Assembly (NCBI GenBank): GCA_019415985.1
Contig: DXYE01000003.1
Coordinates: 1 to 64,000 of the forward strand
DNA: 64,000 nt
Source: Clostridiales bacterium
Lineage (GTDB): Bacteria; Bacillota; Clostridia; Oscillospirales; CAG-272
Direction of reading: 5' to 3'
In this document: in pieces, positions 54,450 to 63,147 of the stretch
Layout: each line of letters starts with the position of its first letter
How positions within the stretch are numbered: the stretch's first letter is position 1
The notes under the pieces: generated by a model
Told to the model about the DNA's origin: nothing
The model's input: the letters and a program-made list of their open reading frames with translations, nothing else
The model's database searches: none
Position numbers and translations under genes: made by a program

Positions 54450-56279
54450 TCAGTTTACAAGTTCGTAATATTTGCTCAAGGAGACACCGGTATAGTAAGC
54501 GGTAATAATCCTCTCATAGCTTCCTCCGGCTTCTGCCAAGCATTTTGCGCCCCATTGGCTCATACCTATGCCGTGTCCCCAGCCTTTGCCAATAAAAATG
54601 AAGTTATTGTTGTTTGGATCGTTGAGGAGCTCGTTGGCTTCCTCCGGAATATCATAGGCATCCGGGGAAAGCGTTGTTTTTCCCTCTGCCGTGTAGATGG
54701 AAAGTCCGTCCTTTGCGGAAAAAGATTTCACGCCATCCGGGGTCAAAATGGGAATATCCTCTTGTGCTGAGAGGTACTGTTTGCCATCTGCTGTCAAAAG
54801 GGGATACTTTTTCAGCAGTCCTTCTATGGTTCCGCTTTTTCCGACTACGAAATTTGCACTTTTTACATATTTTGCAAAAAGAGAGTTCACGTTGTAGGTG
54901 CCGTTCTTGGTCACAGTGTTTCCGTTGACATCTGTGACGGTTACCTGGTAAACATAGGAGGAATTCGTAGCGTACCTGTCGATCGATATATCGGCAATAT
55001 CACCCGTCAGTTCTGTGAAGCCTTTGGTATCGCGCAGGTAAGCGCCGAGATCTTTTGGGGAAACCTCGCTGACCCATTCGCCGTTTGCGTGAGAGGCATA
55101 ATCCTCCCAAGGTGTTGAAACCGCACGAAGATAGGGATAATCGGTCCCATTCCAGACCTCCGAGGCATTGACTGTGCAGCCGCCTGTCACGGCACAGTAC
55201 ATGGTATTGGCTACCTTTCCGTTATAAGACGCGACAATGCCGCGTGTTTCCGACACGGCGGAAGCCACATTGTCGTTGAGACGGCTGATTCCTGCATAAA
55301 CTTGGCAACAGGTACCATTGCACAAATCAAAACCGTATGCTTTCTGATGCTTGCCGAGCGTGGAAAGCGCGAAGGAACGGACGGCTATGGCAAAAGCCTT
55401 CTGTGCCTCATGGTGCCATGTAGAGCCGATTTCCCACGGGACGACACCGGCCACATAAGCTTCAATGGGGACGATATTCGTCACTGCGACGCCCTCTCCG
55501 TATCTGCTGAATTCAAAAACGCCTTCGTATTGATTATTGTTCGGTGAAACGATCGGACAGACGTCTCCGCCGCTAGTCTGCTGCGCACGGACGCCTGCTG
55601 CCGCCCCGCTGCTGTCAAACTCAAGCACAATCAGGTTGCTGTTCGTATTGACCAGTGTAACAGCCGAGGAAGAGGGACCGACGGAAGTGATGGCCGCATC
55701 TGTTTTTAAAGCATTGGCAACCTTGGCCTTGGAGGCGTTTGCAGAGGATGCAGAAGCGAAATCTCCGATACGCACGCGGTAGCCATCGGTACAATATAAG
55801 GGAAAAGCATAGAGAACGGACGAATATATACCGGCTGCGCGGAGACGACTGTTGGCATCGTCCACGGCTGCCGCCGCATCCCTTTCATTTTGATAAAGAC
55901 TATTGATTTCCAAGTGGTAACCGCCTATAATAAAATTTGATTGAGCCGGCTTGTATATACCATCAACCAGAGAAAGATTGTTGTCCGTACAGGCTTCGAG
56001 CGCAGTGGCCTCCGTAGTCCATACCGCCTGGAACGAACTGTCTTCCGTACGGACAGCGCCGATCGTAAATCCCTTTTCCGCCTTTACACCGAAGCTGGCG
56101 GCGACGCCGTTTCCATACATCAAGCCGATGCGAATGGTCAAATTGTCATAATCTGAGGAACTAAGAGCGATGGCCTGAAAAACAAGGATCTGTACAATTA
56201 GTGAAACGCTGCCCAAAACCATAAGCGCGGCCAGAATAACGGCGATTACGCGAACTATCAACTTATTACGCTTGTTCAT
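54450..56279 (-). CDS. SpoIID/LytB-domain protein with SPOR-like segment
   Basis: A 609-residue membrane-anchored cell-wall protein. One N-terminal membrane helix (about 8-38) is followed by a region whose YRVRIGDFASASSANASKA (about 167-185) looks like a SPOR domain. The SpoIID domain follows (from about 260) with IEAYVAGVVPWEIGSTWHHEAQKAFAIAVRSFAL, the Cys pair in CNGTCCQVYAG and the C-terminal GWGHGIGMSQWGAKCLA. SpoIID is a lytic transglycosylase that cuts peptidoglycan stripped of stem peptides. The protein is much longer than classical SpoIID (near 340 residues), and no spoIIIE/Q or sigma gene is beside it, so a non-engulfment role is possible. Confidence 0.88.
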   Translation of the reverse strand: MNKRNKLIVRVIAVILAALMVLGSVSLIVQILVFQAIALSSSDYDNLTIRIGLMYGNGVAASFGVKAEKGFTIGAVRTEDSSFQAVWTTEATALEACTDNNLSLVDGIYKPAQSNFIIGGYHLEINSLYQNERDAAAAVDDANSRLRAAGIYSSVLYAFPLYCTDGYRVRIGDFASASSANASKAKVANALKTDAAITSVGPSSSAVTLVNTNSNLIVLEFDSSGAAAGVRAQQTSGGDVCPIVSPNNNQYEGVFEFSRYGEGVAVTNIVPIEAYVAGVVPWEIGSTWHHEAQKAFAIAVRSFALSTLGKHQKAYGFDLCNGTCCQVYAGISRLNDNVASAVSETRGIVASYNGKVANTMYCAVTGGCTVNASEVWNGTDYPYLRAVSTPWEDYASHANGEWVSEVSPKDLGAYLRDTKGFTELTGDIADISIDRYATNSSYVYQVTVTDVNGNTVTKNGTYNVNSLFAKYVKSANFVVGKSGTIEGLLKKYPLLTADGKQYLSAQEDIPILTPDGVKSFSAKDGLSIYTAEGKTTLSPDAYDIPEEANELLNDPNNNNFIFIGKGWGHGIGMSQWGAKCLAEAGGSYERIITAYYTGVSLSKYYELVN

Positions 56280-56411
56280 ACGATGTAAATCCTTTCATGC
56301 GAACGAAGCAGACGCTGCGGCAATGGGAGAGGATATGTATATGGGAGACATAACGGTCTGCGTCGGTTTTCTTTGACCTCCGGCTTTGACACCGGTGTAT
56401 GCTTCAAAATA

Positions 56412-57026
56412 TTACTGAATGGTGTACTGGCCCCGGACCATGACCCAGGCATTATCAGATTCTACACGGACCGCTCTGTCGTCATCCCGCGGAATGGCAA
56501 TCAGATGTTCGGTTTGGATTTGCACTCCGTCACGAACATCGGCGCCGGCCGTCATATCCGACAGGCCGTTGATTCCGGGGCATTCTGCGATAACAGTCCC
56601 GCCTCGGATAATAAATTCACATTGTCCCGACAGTTTCTGTCCCGCTTTCATTTCGAGCGGCGTGAAGGAAATGAGATCTGATCCGGACATTTGCTCTTTG
56701 ATAATGGAGGCAAGCTCCTCATTGTCGGCCAGATTGTCCCGAACCGCATCCTTGATCACATCAGTATAGTCCTCCAGCATCACATCGTAAAGTGTGGACT
56801 GAATTTGAGATTCCATATTTTCGTTCAGGGACTGCTGTAAATTTGCAATCATTAGATCCACATAACTTTTTGAGACGGGCAGATTGTCGCTTTCAGAGGC
56901 GGCACTGCTGTTTAGCGCAAATACGGTAACGGCGGTAAGGGTCACGGCAGCAGCGGAAGCCATGGCAATCAGATTTTTCATTTGGCGTTTCATACATTTT
57001 GTTGGTTTGATTTCTAGAGAAAACAA
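56412..57026 (-). CDS. Secreted protein, unknown
   Basis: A 204-residue exported protein with a signal peptide (KNLIAMASAAAVTLTAVTVFALNSSAA), an amphipathic helical stretch (about 55-120, including LQQSLNENMESQIQSTLYDVML) and a small beta-rich C-terminus with one Cys pair region (GQCEFIIRGGTVIAECPG). I do not recognise the family. AAAGGAG lies four bases before a TTG (57026); the ATG at 56993 lacks a site, so I kept the TTG. It lies between the SpoIID gene and the topoisomerase A subunit, all on the minus strand and probably cotranscribed. Confidence 0.6.
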   Translation of the reverse strand: MFSLEIKPTKCMKRQMKNLIAMASAAAVTLTAVTVFALNSSAASESDNLPVSKSYVDLMIANLQQSLNENMESQIQSTLYDVMLEDYTDVIKDAVRDNLADNEELASIIKEQMSGSDLISFTPLEMKAGQKLSGQCEFIIRGGTVIAECPGINGLSDMTAGADVRDGVQIQTEHLIAIPRDDDRAVRVESDNAWVMVRGQYTIQ

Positions 57027-57067
57027 ACCGCTCCTTTCTCCATTTTAAACAGACTTAAAACAGTTAT

Positions 57068-59329
57068 CTAAGCTTCTGTGCCGTCGGGCTCCTCCGGCGC
57101 AGCGGTTGCCTCCGCAAGAGCAGCCGGGTCAAAGGCGCTTCCGGCAGCAGGAAGGTTGGATTTTCTGAATTTTGAAGCATTTGCAATTCTGTCGGATACA
57201 TCGGTAAGAACTTCTGTAACGGTATGCCTGCCGCGCAGCGTCATGAGCTGTACACCCACAGCGCTTCTTGTCGCTTTGACGGGAATTTGTCCGGACGATA
57301 CAAGCAGCGCCTTTCCTGCGCTTGAGATCAGAAGCAGCTCGAAGGAGGTATCCGCTTCATAAAAGATACCTGTCACAGGTGATGCAGCAGAAAAGGCTCC
57401 GGTCAGCTTTTTGCGCTGCGATTTGGTTTGGTAGGCTGTAACGGGGACGCGCACCCCTTTGCCGTTTTCAAAGATAAAGATGAAATGATGTGCCGATGGA
57501 TAGGCGGACAGCGCTTTCATCGCAACAACGCGTTCTCCGTCCTCAAAGCCGAGTTTAGCCGGGATGAAATCGCCCAAGGCAGAAGCCTTGACGCATTCAA
57601 AATCGCTGATTTTTGATTTGTAGACCTGCGCGTGGTCCGTAAAAAATAGTATTTCATCTGTATTTTCAGCATTTTCGGTACTTCTCACGGCATCGCCGTC
57701 TTTCAGCTTCTGTTCATCGCTGCCGCGAAGCGACAGCAGTGTGATTTTCTTAAAATAACCGTCACGGGTAAGAACGAGCTTTACATTATAATTTTCGACA
57801 AAATGTTCTTCCCTATATTCCTTTATATCCTCGTTGTAAATCAACTGCGTTTTTCGAGGCTTACCATAGGTTTCCTTGATTTCCCTGAGCTGCTTTGCAA
57901 TCAGAGCACGAATTTTCCGCTCGCTGTTTATGGTGTCGGTCAGCTCGGCAATTTCTGTCTGCAGGTCTTCGATTTCCTTTGTCCGGTTGACGATGTATTC
58001 ACGGTTGAGATTTCTCAGTCGGATTTCAGCGATATATTCCGCCTGTATCTGATCCAGCGAAAACCCTGCCATAAGATTCGGAATGACATCGCTCTCTGCT
58101 TCCGTTCCACGTATAATGGCTATGGCGCGGTCTATATCCAGCAGAATTTTTCCGAGCCCCAGCAGAAGGTGAAGCTTGTCCTTCTTTTTTTCGAGATCAA
58201 AGGCGAGCTCTCTCCGGACACACTGAATCCGAAAACGTATCCATTCTGTCAGAATCTCTTGAATGCCCATTTGCCTGGGAGAGCCGTCGACCAGAATATT
58301 AAAATTACAGCCAAAGTCGTCCTCAAGCGGCGTCAGCTTAAAAAGCTTTGTCATCAGTAGATCGGGATCGGTGCCTCGGCGTAGGTCGATGGTCAGCTTG
58401 AAACCGCTCAAATCGATTTCGTCGCGGAAATCTGTGATTTCTTTCAGCTTGCCCTCCTTGACAAGATCCGTTAGCCGTTTTAGAATCAGTTCAATGGAAG
58501 TAGAATAAGGAATCTGCAGAATTTCTATGCAATTGGCGGATTTGTCGTACGCGTACCGCGCGCGCATACGGAAGCTGCCTCGACCGGTTCGGTATATATC
58601 CTTGAGCTGTGCTCTATTGTAAATGATATAGGCGCCGCCGGCAAAATCCGGCGCCTTGATGAGATCCATAAGTTCATTCAGTTCAATGTTCGGGTTCGAC
58701 AGCATGGCAATTGTACCATCACAAATTTCAGCCAAATTAAAGGAACAGATCGAGCTGGCCATACCCACGGCGATACCAATATTCGGAGATACCAGAACAT
58801 TCGGAAAGGAAGTTGGCAGAAGCACCGGTTCCTGCATGGTGCCGTCGTAGTTGTCGATGAAATCTACTGCATTTTTGTCGATACCGCGGAACAGCTCCCG
58901 GCAGAAGGCATCGAGCTTGACCTCTGTATAACGCGACGCGGCATACGCCATATCACGGCTGTATTGCTTTCCGAAACTGCCCTTGGAATCCACAAAAGGA
59001 TGCAGCAGCGCTTCATGTCCGCGCGTCAGACGTACCATAGTTTCGTAAATGGCCGCGTCCCCGTGCGGATTTAGACGCATGGTCTGCCCCACGACATTTG
59101 CGCTCTTTGTCCGCGCACCGGTCAGCAGCCCCATTTTATACATGGTGTATAACAGCTTGCGGTGAGCGGGCTTAAAACCGTCAATTTCCGGTATGGCACG
59201 CGAAATAATCACTGTCATAACATACGGCATATAGTTTTTTTCAATGGTATCCGTAATAGCCTGCGGCGTTATCTCCGCAGGGGGACCGCTATGCCGTTCC
59301 GGCGTCATCTGTTTTTGTCTTTTTGCCAT
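57068..59329 (-). CDS. Divergent type IIA topoisomerase, A subunit (ParC/GyrA-like)
   Basis: DNA cleavage and rejoining subunit, 753 residues. The breakage-reunion domain has YVMTVIISRAIPEIDGFKPAHRKLLYTMY, LNPHGDAAIYETMVRL and the catalytic Tyr in AASRYTEVKLDAF. A coiled-coil tower follows (about 430-520), then a beta-propeller-like C-terminus that lacks the GyrA box (QSQRKKLTGAF where gyrases have QRRGGKG). This points to a decatenase rather than a supercoiling gyrase. GAGGAG precedes the ATG at 59329; the longer open frame upstream is ignored. Partner of the next gene. Confidence 0.85.
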   Translation of the reverse strand: MAKRQKQMTPERHSGPPAEITPQAITDTIEKNYMPYVMTVIISRAIPEIDGFKPAHRKLLYTMYKMGLLTGARTKSANVVGQTMRLNPHGDAAIYETMVRLTRGHEALLHPFVDSKGSFGKQYSRDMAYAASRYTEVKLDAFCRELFRGIDKNAVDFIDNYDGTMQEPVLLPTSFPNVLVSPNIGIAVGMASSICSFNLAEICDGTIAMLSNPNIELNELMDLIKAPDFAGGAYIIYNRAQLKDIYRTGRGSFRMRARYAYDKSANCIEILQIPYSTSIELILKRLTDLVKEGKLKEITDFRDEIDLSGFKLTIDLRRGTDPDLLMTKLFKLTPLEDDFGCNFNILVDGSPRQMGIQEILTEWIRFRIQCVRRELAFDLEKKKDKLHLLLGLGKILLDIDRAIAIIRGTEAESDVIPNLMAGFSLDQIQAEYIAEIRLRNLNREYIVNRTKEIEDLQTEIAELTDTINSERKIRALIAKQLREIKETYGKPRKTQLIYNEDIKEYREEHFVENYNVKLVLTRDGYFKKITLLSLRGSDEQKLKDGDAVRSTENAENTDEILFFTDHAQVYKSKISDFECVKASALGDFIPAKLGFEDGERVVAMKALSAYPSAHHFIFIFENGKGVRVPVTAYQTKSQRKKLTGAFSAASPVTGIFYEADTSFELLLISSAGKALLVSSGQIPVKATRSAVGVQLMTLRGRHTVTEVLTDVSDRIANASKFRKSNLPAAGSAFDPAALAEATAAPEEPDGTEA

Positions 59330-59693
59330 ATAGCTCTCCTCTTTTGCCGGCAGAATGTAATTGTACACAGGCGCTGTCTCCGGTAATCCGTACCGAAACG
59401 TACAAATCGCTAAAAAACCAATGAGAAGCATGCACCCGTGAATTAACGTTATCCACTCTTTGTCGAATGGTAAAACAGCCTCGGACCTCCGGCACGGATG
59501 CGTTAGACCGCAGCGTATTTACGAGGCGGCACACAAGGCCGTTCTTCGTTGTATCATCGGCAGTCTCTCCTCTATTGCGGTACAAACAGAATTCCGCTTC
59601 CCATGTTCTATTTTCCAAAAGGCACATTGATTCGTCAGATCGGTCACGACTGAATATAACCTGCGGAATCCGGAAATGCGGGTGTTGTTTGCG
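59330..59693. other. Spacer between topoisomerase subunits
   Basis: The two subunits are usually adjacent or overlapping; here 364 bases separate them. I see no supported gene or terminator in between. Confidence 0.35.
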
Positions 59694-61691
59694 CTAAATG
59701 TCGGCTTCGCTGATATATTCCGCTCCGTGTTCTGCGATAAAGCGTTTGCGTTCTGCAAGGTCGTCTCCGAGCAGGGTGTCAAACATCCGTATGGTTTCCG
59801 CTTCATCGCAGGCCTCCACTCGGATCAGTCGTCTGGTGGCAGGATTCATTGTGGTTTTCCACATCATATCCGGTTCGTTTTCTCCGAGTCCTTTAGATCG
59901 CTGAATGGTATATTTTCCGGTAATACCGCTGAGAATTTTCGTCTTTTCCGGTTCGTTGTAAGCAAAATATATGTCATCCTTTACCGTGATTTCATACAGC
60001 GGCGATTCGGCTATGAAAATTTTTCCGGAGGCGATCAGTGTGGGAAGCAGACGGTAAAACATCGTTAAAATCAATGTGCGTATCTGAAAACCGTCTTCAT
60101 CTGCATCTGTGCAGATGATAATTTTGGACCATTTCAGCGCGGACAAATCGAAAGGCACCATGTCGCTCTTGCTCCGTGACTTGATCTCCACCCCGCAACC
60201 GATGACCTTGAGCAAATCGATAATGATATCGTTTTTAAATATTTTGTCATACGAACTTTTCAAACAATTGAGCGTTTTGCCGCGCACAGGAATAATTGCC
60301 TGGAATTCGGCAGCCCGTCCCAATTTACAGGAGGTCAGAGCAGAATCGCCCTCCACGATATACAGTTCGCGTATTTCAGGATCCTTTGACCGGCAGTTTA
60401 CAAATTTTTCTACACGGTTTGAGATATCCGTGTTGCCGGACAGTTTTTTCTTTAGATTCAGACGCGTACTTTCAGCGGTTTCACGGCTACGCTTATTGAC
60501 CAATACCTGTGCGCAGATTTTATCCGCATCGATGGGATGTTCGGCGAAAAACACCTCGAGCGAGTGCTTGAGAAAGTCGGTGAGGGCCTCGGTGATAAAG
60601 GCGTTAGTTATCGCCTTCTTTGTCTGGTTTGCGTAAGAAGTCTGTGTGGAAAAGCTGTTGGTAACGAGGATGAGACTGTCCTCGATATCGCTGAAGGCAA
60701 TGCGTGTTTCATTTTTGTTGTATTTACCGTTGACTTTCAAATATTTGTCTATAGAAGAAGTAAAGGCGCTGCGGACCGCCTTGTCGGGGGAGCCGCCATG
60801 CTCCAAAAAGCTGGAATTATGATAATATTCCAAAAGATGAAGCTGATTAGAGAAGCAGAAAGCGACCTCTGCCTTGAGCTTGTAATCCGGCTTGTCCGCC
60901 CGGTCTCGTCCAACGGTTTCCAGATGCCAGAGCACAGGCGGCGTCAAAGCCTGCTCACCTGAGAGCTCGCCGATATAATCCTCGATACCGTGCGCATAAA
61001 AGAACTCTGACGTTTCAAAGGAACCGTCGTCCGTTTCCCACCGGAAGATAAACTTCAGCCCGCCGTTGACAATCGCCTGCTTCTTGAGGATGTTTTCAAA
61101 AGCTTCACGCGGAATGCTGATATCAGTAAAGACCTCCAGGTCCGGACGCCAGGTCACTATGGTTCCGGTCCGCCGCTGTTCCTTTTTATCGGGATCACGA
61201 ATTTCAAGTTCGGAAACCGGCTCTCCTTTTCGGAAATGAATGGAGTACACCTTGCCTCCGTTATAGGAGACAACATCCATATATTCCGACGCATACTGTG
61301 TGGCGCAGGCGCCGAGACCGTTGAGACCCAGTGAATACTCATAGGCGGCGTCCTCGTCGTTGTTGGCGTATTTTCCGCCGGCATACAGTTCACAGTATAC
61401 GAGCTCCCAGTTGTATCTTCCTTCCGCCTCATTATAGTCCAGCGGAACACCCCTTCCGAAATCCTCGACACAGATCGAATGATCTCGGTATACTGTTACA
61501 TAGACGACCGAACCGAAGCCCTCGCGGGACTCGTCTACTGCATTGGACAGGATTTCAAAAAAACAATGTTCGCAGCCTTCCAGCCCGTCTGAACCGAAAA
61601 TAACGGCCGGACGTTTGCGGACACGGTCAGCGCCCTTTAACATCGTAATGCTTTGATTTCCATATGTGTCCTGCGCTTTAGTTTTTGCCAT
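59694..61691 (-). CDS. Divergent type IIA topoisomerase, B subunit (ParE/GyrB-like)
   Basis: ATPase subunit of 665 residues. The GHKL ATPase domain has FFEILSNAVDESREG (Mg-binding Asn), VEDFGRGVPLD, and GLNGLGACATQYAS. The TOPRIM domain is recognisable but altered: EGDSALTSCKLGRAAEFQAIIPVRGK against the usual EGDSAGGSAKxGRxxxFQAILPLRGK, and TDADEDGFQIRTLILTMFYR against [20 protein letters not shown]. The catalytic Glu and Asp residues remain. It probably works with the A subunit as a topoisomerase IV-like or specialised enzyme beside the cell's main gyrase. Confidence 0.86.
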   Translation of the reverse strand: MAKTKAQDTYGNQSITMLKGADRVRKRPAVIFGSDGLEGCEHCFFEILSNAVDESREGFGSVVYVTVYRDHSICVEDFGRGVPLDYNEAEGRYNWELVYCELYAGGKYANNDEDAAYEYSLGLNGLGACATQYASEYMDVVSYNGGKVYSIHFRKGEPVSELEIRDPDKKEQRRTGTIVTWRPDLEVFTDISIPREAFENILKKQAIVNGGLKFIFRWETDDGSFETSEFFYAHGIEDYIGELSGEQALTPPVLWHLETVGRDRADKPDYKLKAEVAFCFSNQLHLLEYYHNSSFLEHGGSPDKAVRSAFTSSIDKYLKVNGKYNKNETRIAFSDIEDSLILVTNSFSTQTSYANQTKKAITNAFITEALTDFLKHSLEVFFAEHPIDADKICAQVLVNKRSRETAESTRLNLKKKLSGNTDISNRVEKFVNCRSKDPEIRELYIVEGDSALTSCKLGRAAEFQAIIPVRGKTLNCLKSSYDKIFKNDIIIDLLKVIGCGVEIKSRSKSDMVPFDLSALKWSKIIICTDADEDGFQIRTLILTMFYRLLPTLIASGKIFIAESPLYEITVKDDIYFAYNEPEKTKILSGITGKYTIQRSKGLGENEPDMMWKTTMNPATRRLIRVEACDEAETIRMFDTLLGDDLAERKRFIAEHGAEYISEADI

Positions 61692-62260
61692 AAATTCGAT
61701 TTTCCTCCGAGCACGGCAATGCCGATTTTATTAATTCTTCTTTTGCAATACGGAAAATTTTAAGAAAGTGGAAAGAGCAGGGCCGGCCTTTTGACATATT
61801 TCCGCAGAGCCCATACCGACATAAATATGATTTTTCAGACAGGTCTTTGCCGTTCACTGCGGTGATGTTTTTTTACGCAGGCTCAAACGCCTTAACGATT
61901 CTGCATCTATTTTTTGCGGATGAGAACATGCTGAAAGCTCCAAAAAAAAGATCACTCTAAATCTGCACATATCTTAGTAAAACACCGATAGCGTATCAAT
62001 GCGTCATTGCGGCGACGGAAATACGCAGGCCGAAAACTTTACGTCCGTCTGAAAAAAGTATATCTAAAGTATATCTGAAGAAAATAAAAAGAAAGCCATT
62101 GACGATGAAGCTGAGGAACAAAGCGTCATATGGCCATGCTGCTGAAAGCAATCGCATTTGAGAAGTCGTGATGACCTGTTGCCGACAGCGGCAAAGATAT
62201 CTCTGAGGAAAATCATTCTCCGTCACAAAAGACTTTGCCGCACAGGATGATTACCTAAAT
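61692..62260 (-). promoter_or_regulatory. Long leader of the topoisomerase operon
   Basis: The promoter to the right would give a leader of about 560 bases. It contains a TTGCCG/CGGCAA hairpin (62179-62194) and a 76-codon minus-strand frame (61996-62226, GTG start, one hydrophobic stretch FLSFIVNGFLFIFF) without a ribosome binding site. Nothing matches an RNA family I know. Confidence 0.4.
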
Positions 62261-62289
62261 ATTATAACAAAATTCATGTCCAAAGTCAA
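62261..62289 (-). promoter_or_regulatory. Promoter of the topoisomerase operon
   Basis: On the minus strand TTGACT (62284-62289) and TATAAT (62261-62266) are 17 bases apart, with a TG one base before the -10. Confidence 0.75.
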
Positions 62290-62600
62290 GAACAGTCCCT
62301 AAAACCGCTGAATAAATATATTTTTGGGCTATCGCGGCGGTGGAAAAAATACATGTTCCCGCAGATACTATCAGCTCACACGAACCAGGAGTATGGAAGT
62401 GTGAAGACGGTGTGGATGTGATATAACATTTCAGAAGCTTTCATATAGTGGGAAGCAGACATAGGGCGCTGCAGAACGGGCACCTGCCTTGAGTCGGACG
62501 CTGAGGGACAGCAGAAAACGAAGATGCATATATTTTCGCGGAGATTGAGTTGTAAACAGAATATGTCTATCTGTTTAAAAAATATTTTGTGGACATTAGG
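62290..62600. other. Intergenic region before HPr
   Basis: No gene is supported between the divergent topoisomerase and HPr promoters. Confidence 0.35.
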
Positions 62601-62602
62601 GG

Positions 62603-62631
62603 TTGATTTTGTGAAAGGCTTTTGTTATAAT
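62603..62631 (+). promoter_or_regulatory. Promoter of the HPr gene
   Basis: TTGATT at 62603-62608 and TATAAT at 62626-62631 are 17 bases apart, with TGT before the -10 (extended type). Confidence 0.8.
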
Positions 62632-62712
62632 AAGTAAGTAACAATATGCTGGCGGCACTGTTTTAGGAACAGCCAGCCTTTGAAGAAATGTGTTTCAGAT
62701 AGGAGATTGATG

Positions 62713-62976
62713 ATGATTTCTCGTGATATTACCATCCAAAACAGCGTGGGTCTGCATGCGAGACCGGCGACATTTTTTATTCAAAAAGCAAACTCCTACA
62801 AAAGCTCCATATGGGTGGAGAAGGACGAGAGACGCGTCAACGCCAAAAGCCTTCTCGGCGTACTGTCGCTTGGTATTACAAAGGGAATGACTGTGACACT
62901 GATTGCAGACGGCGCAGACGAGGTAGAGGCGCTGAACGGCCTGGAGGCGCTGATCGATTCCGGTTTTAACGACTGA
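62713..62976 (+). CDS. HPr-family phosphocarrier protein
   Basis: Small carrier of the sugar phosphotransferase system or of its regulatory branch. The 87-residue chain has the active-site His in SVGLHARPATFFIQ (near residue 15) and the regulatory Ser region VNAKSLLGVLSLGI. The His is present, so it is HPr rather than Crh. AGGAG lies seven bases before the second of two adjacent ATGs. ptsI is not adjacent; the next gene is uvrC after a hairpin. Confidence 0.93.
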   Translation: MISRDITIQNSVGLHARPATFFIQKANSYKSSIWVEKDERRVNAKSLLGVLSLGITKGMTVTLIADGADEVEALNGLEALIDSGFND

Positions 62977-63051
62977 TGACAGACGGCGGGGCAGACTGCA
63001 AAGAACAAAAGGCGGATCATACATGCGCACAGACGCTGACGGCAATGAATT

Positions 63052-63096
63052 CGGACAGCGGATTGCCGCTGCGCGGGTATGTCCGTCTTTTTTTGC
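63052..63096 (+). terminator. Terminator between HPr and uvrC
   Basis: The inner stem AGCGG-ATTG-CCGCT sits within outer CGGAC...GTCCG pairing and is followed by TCTTTTTTT. Confidence 0.75.
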
Positions 63097-63147
63097 ATGA
63101 AAAAGAGCTGCATTGGGTCGAAGCCTTCAGAAAGCGGGGACGAGGAT

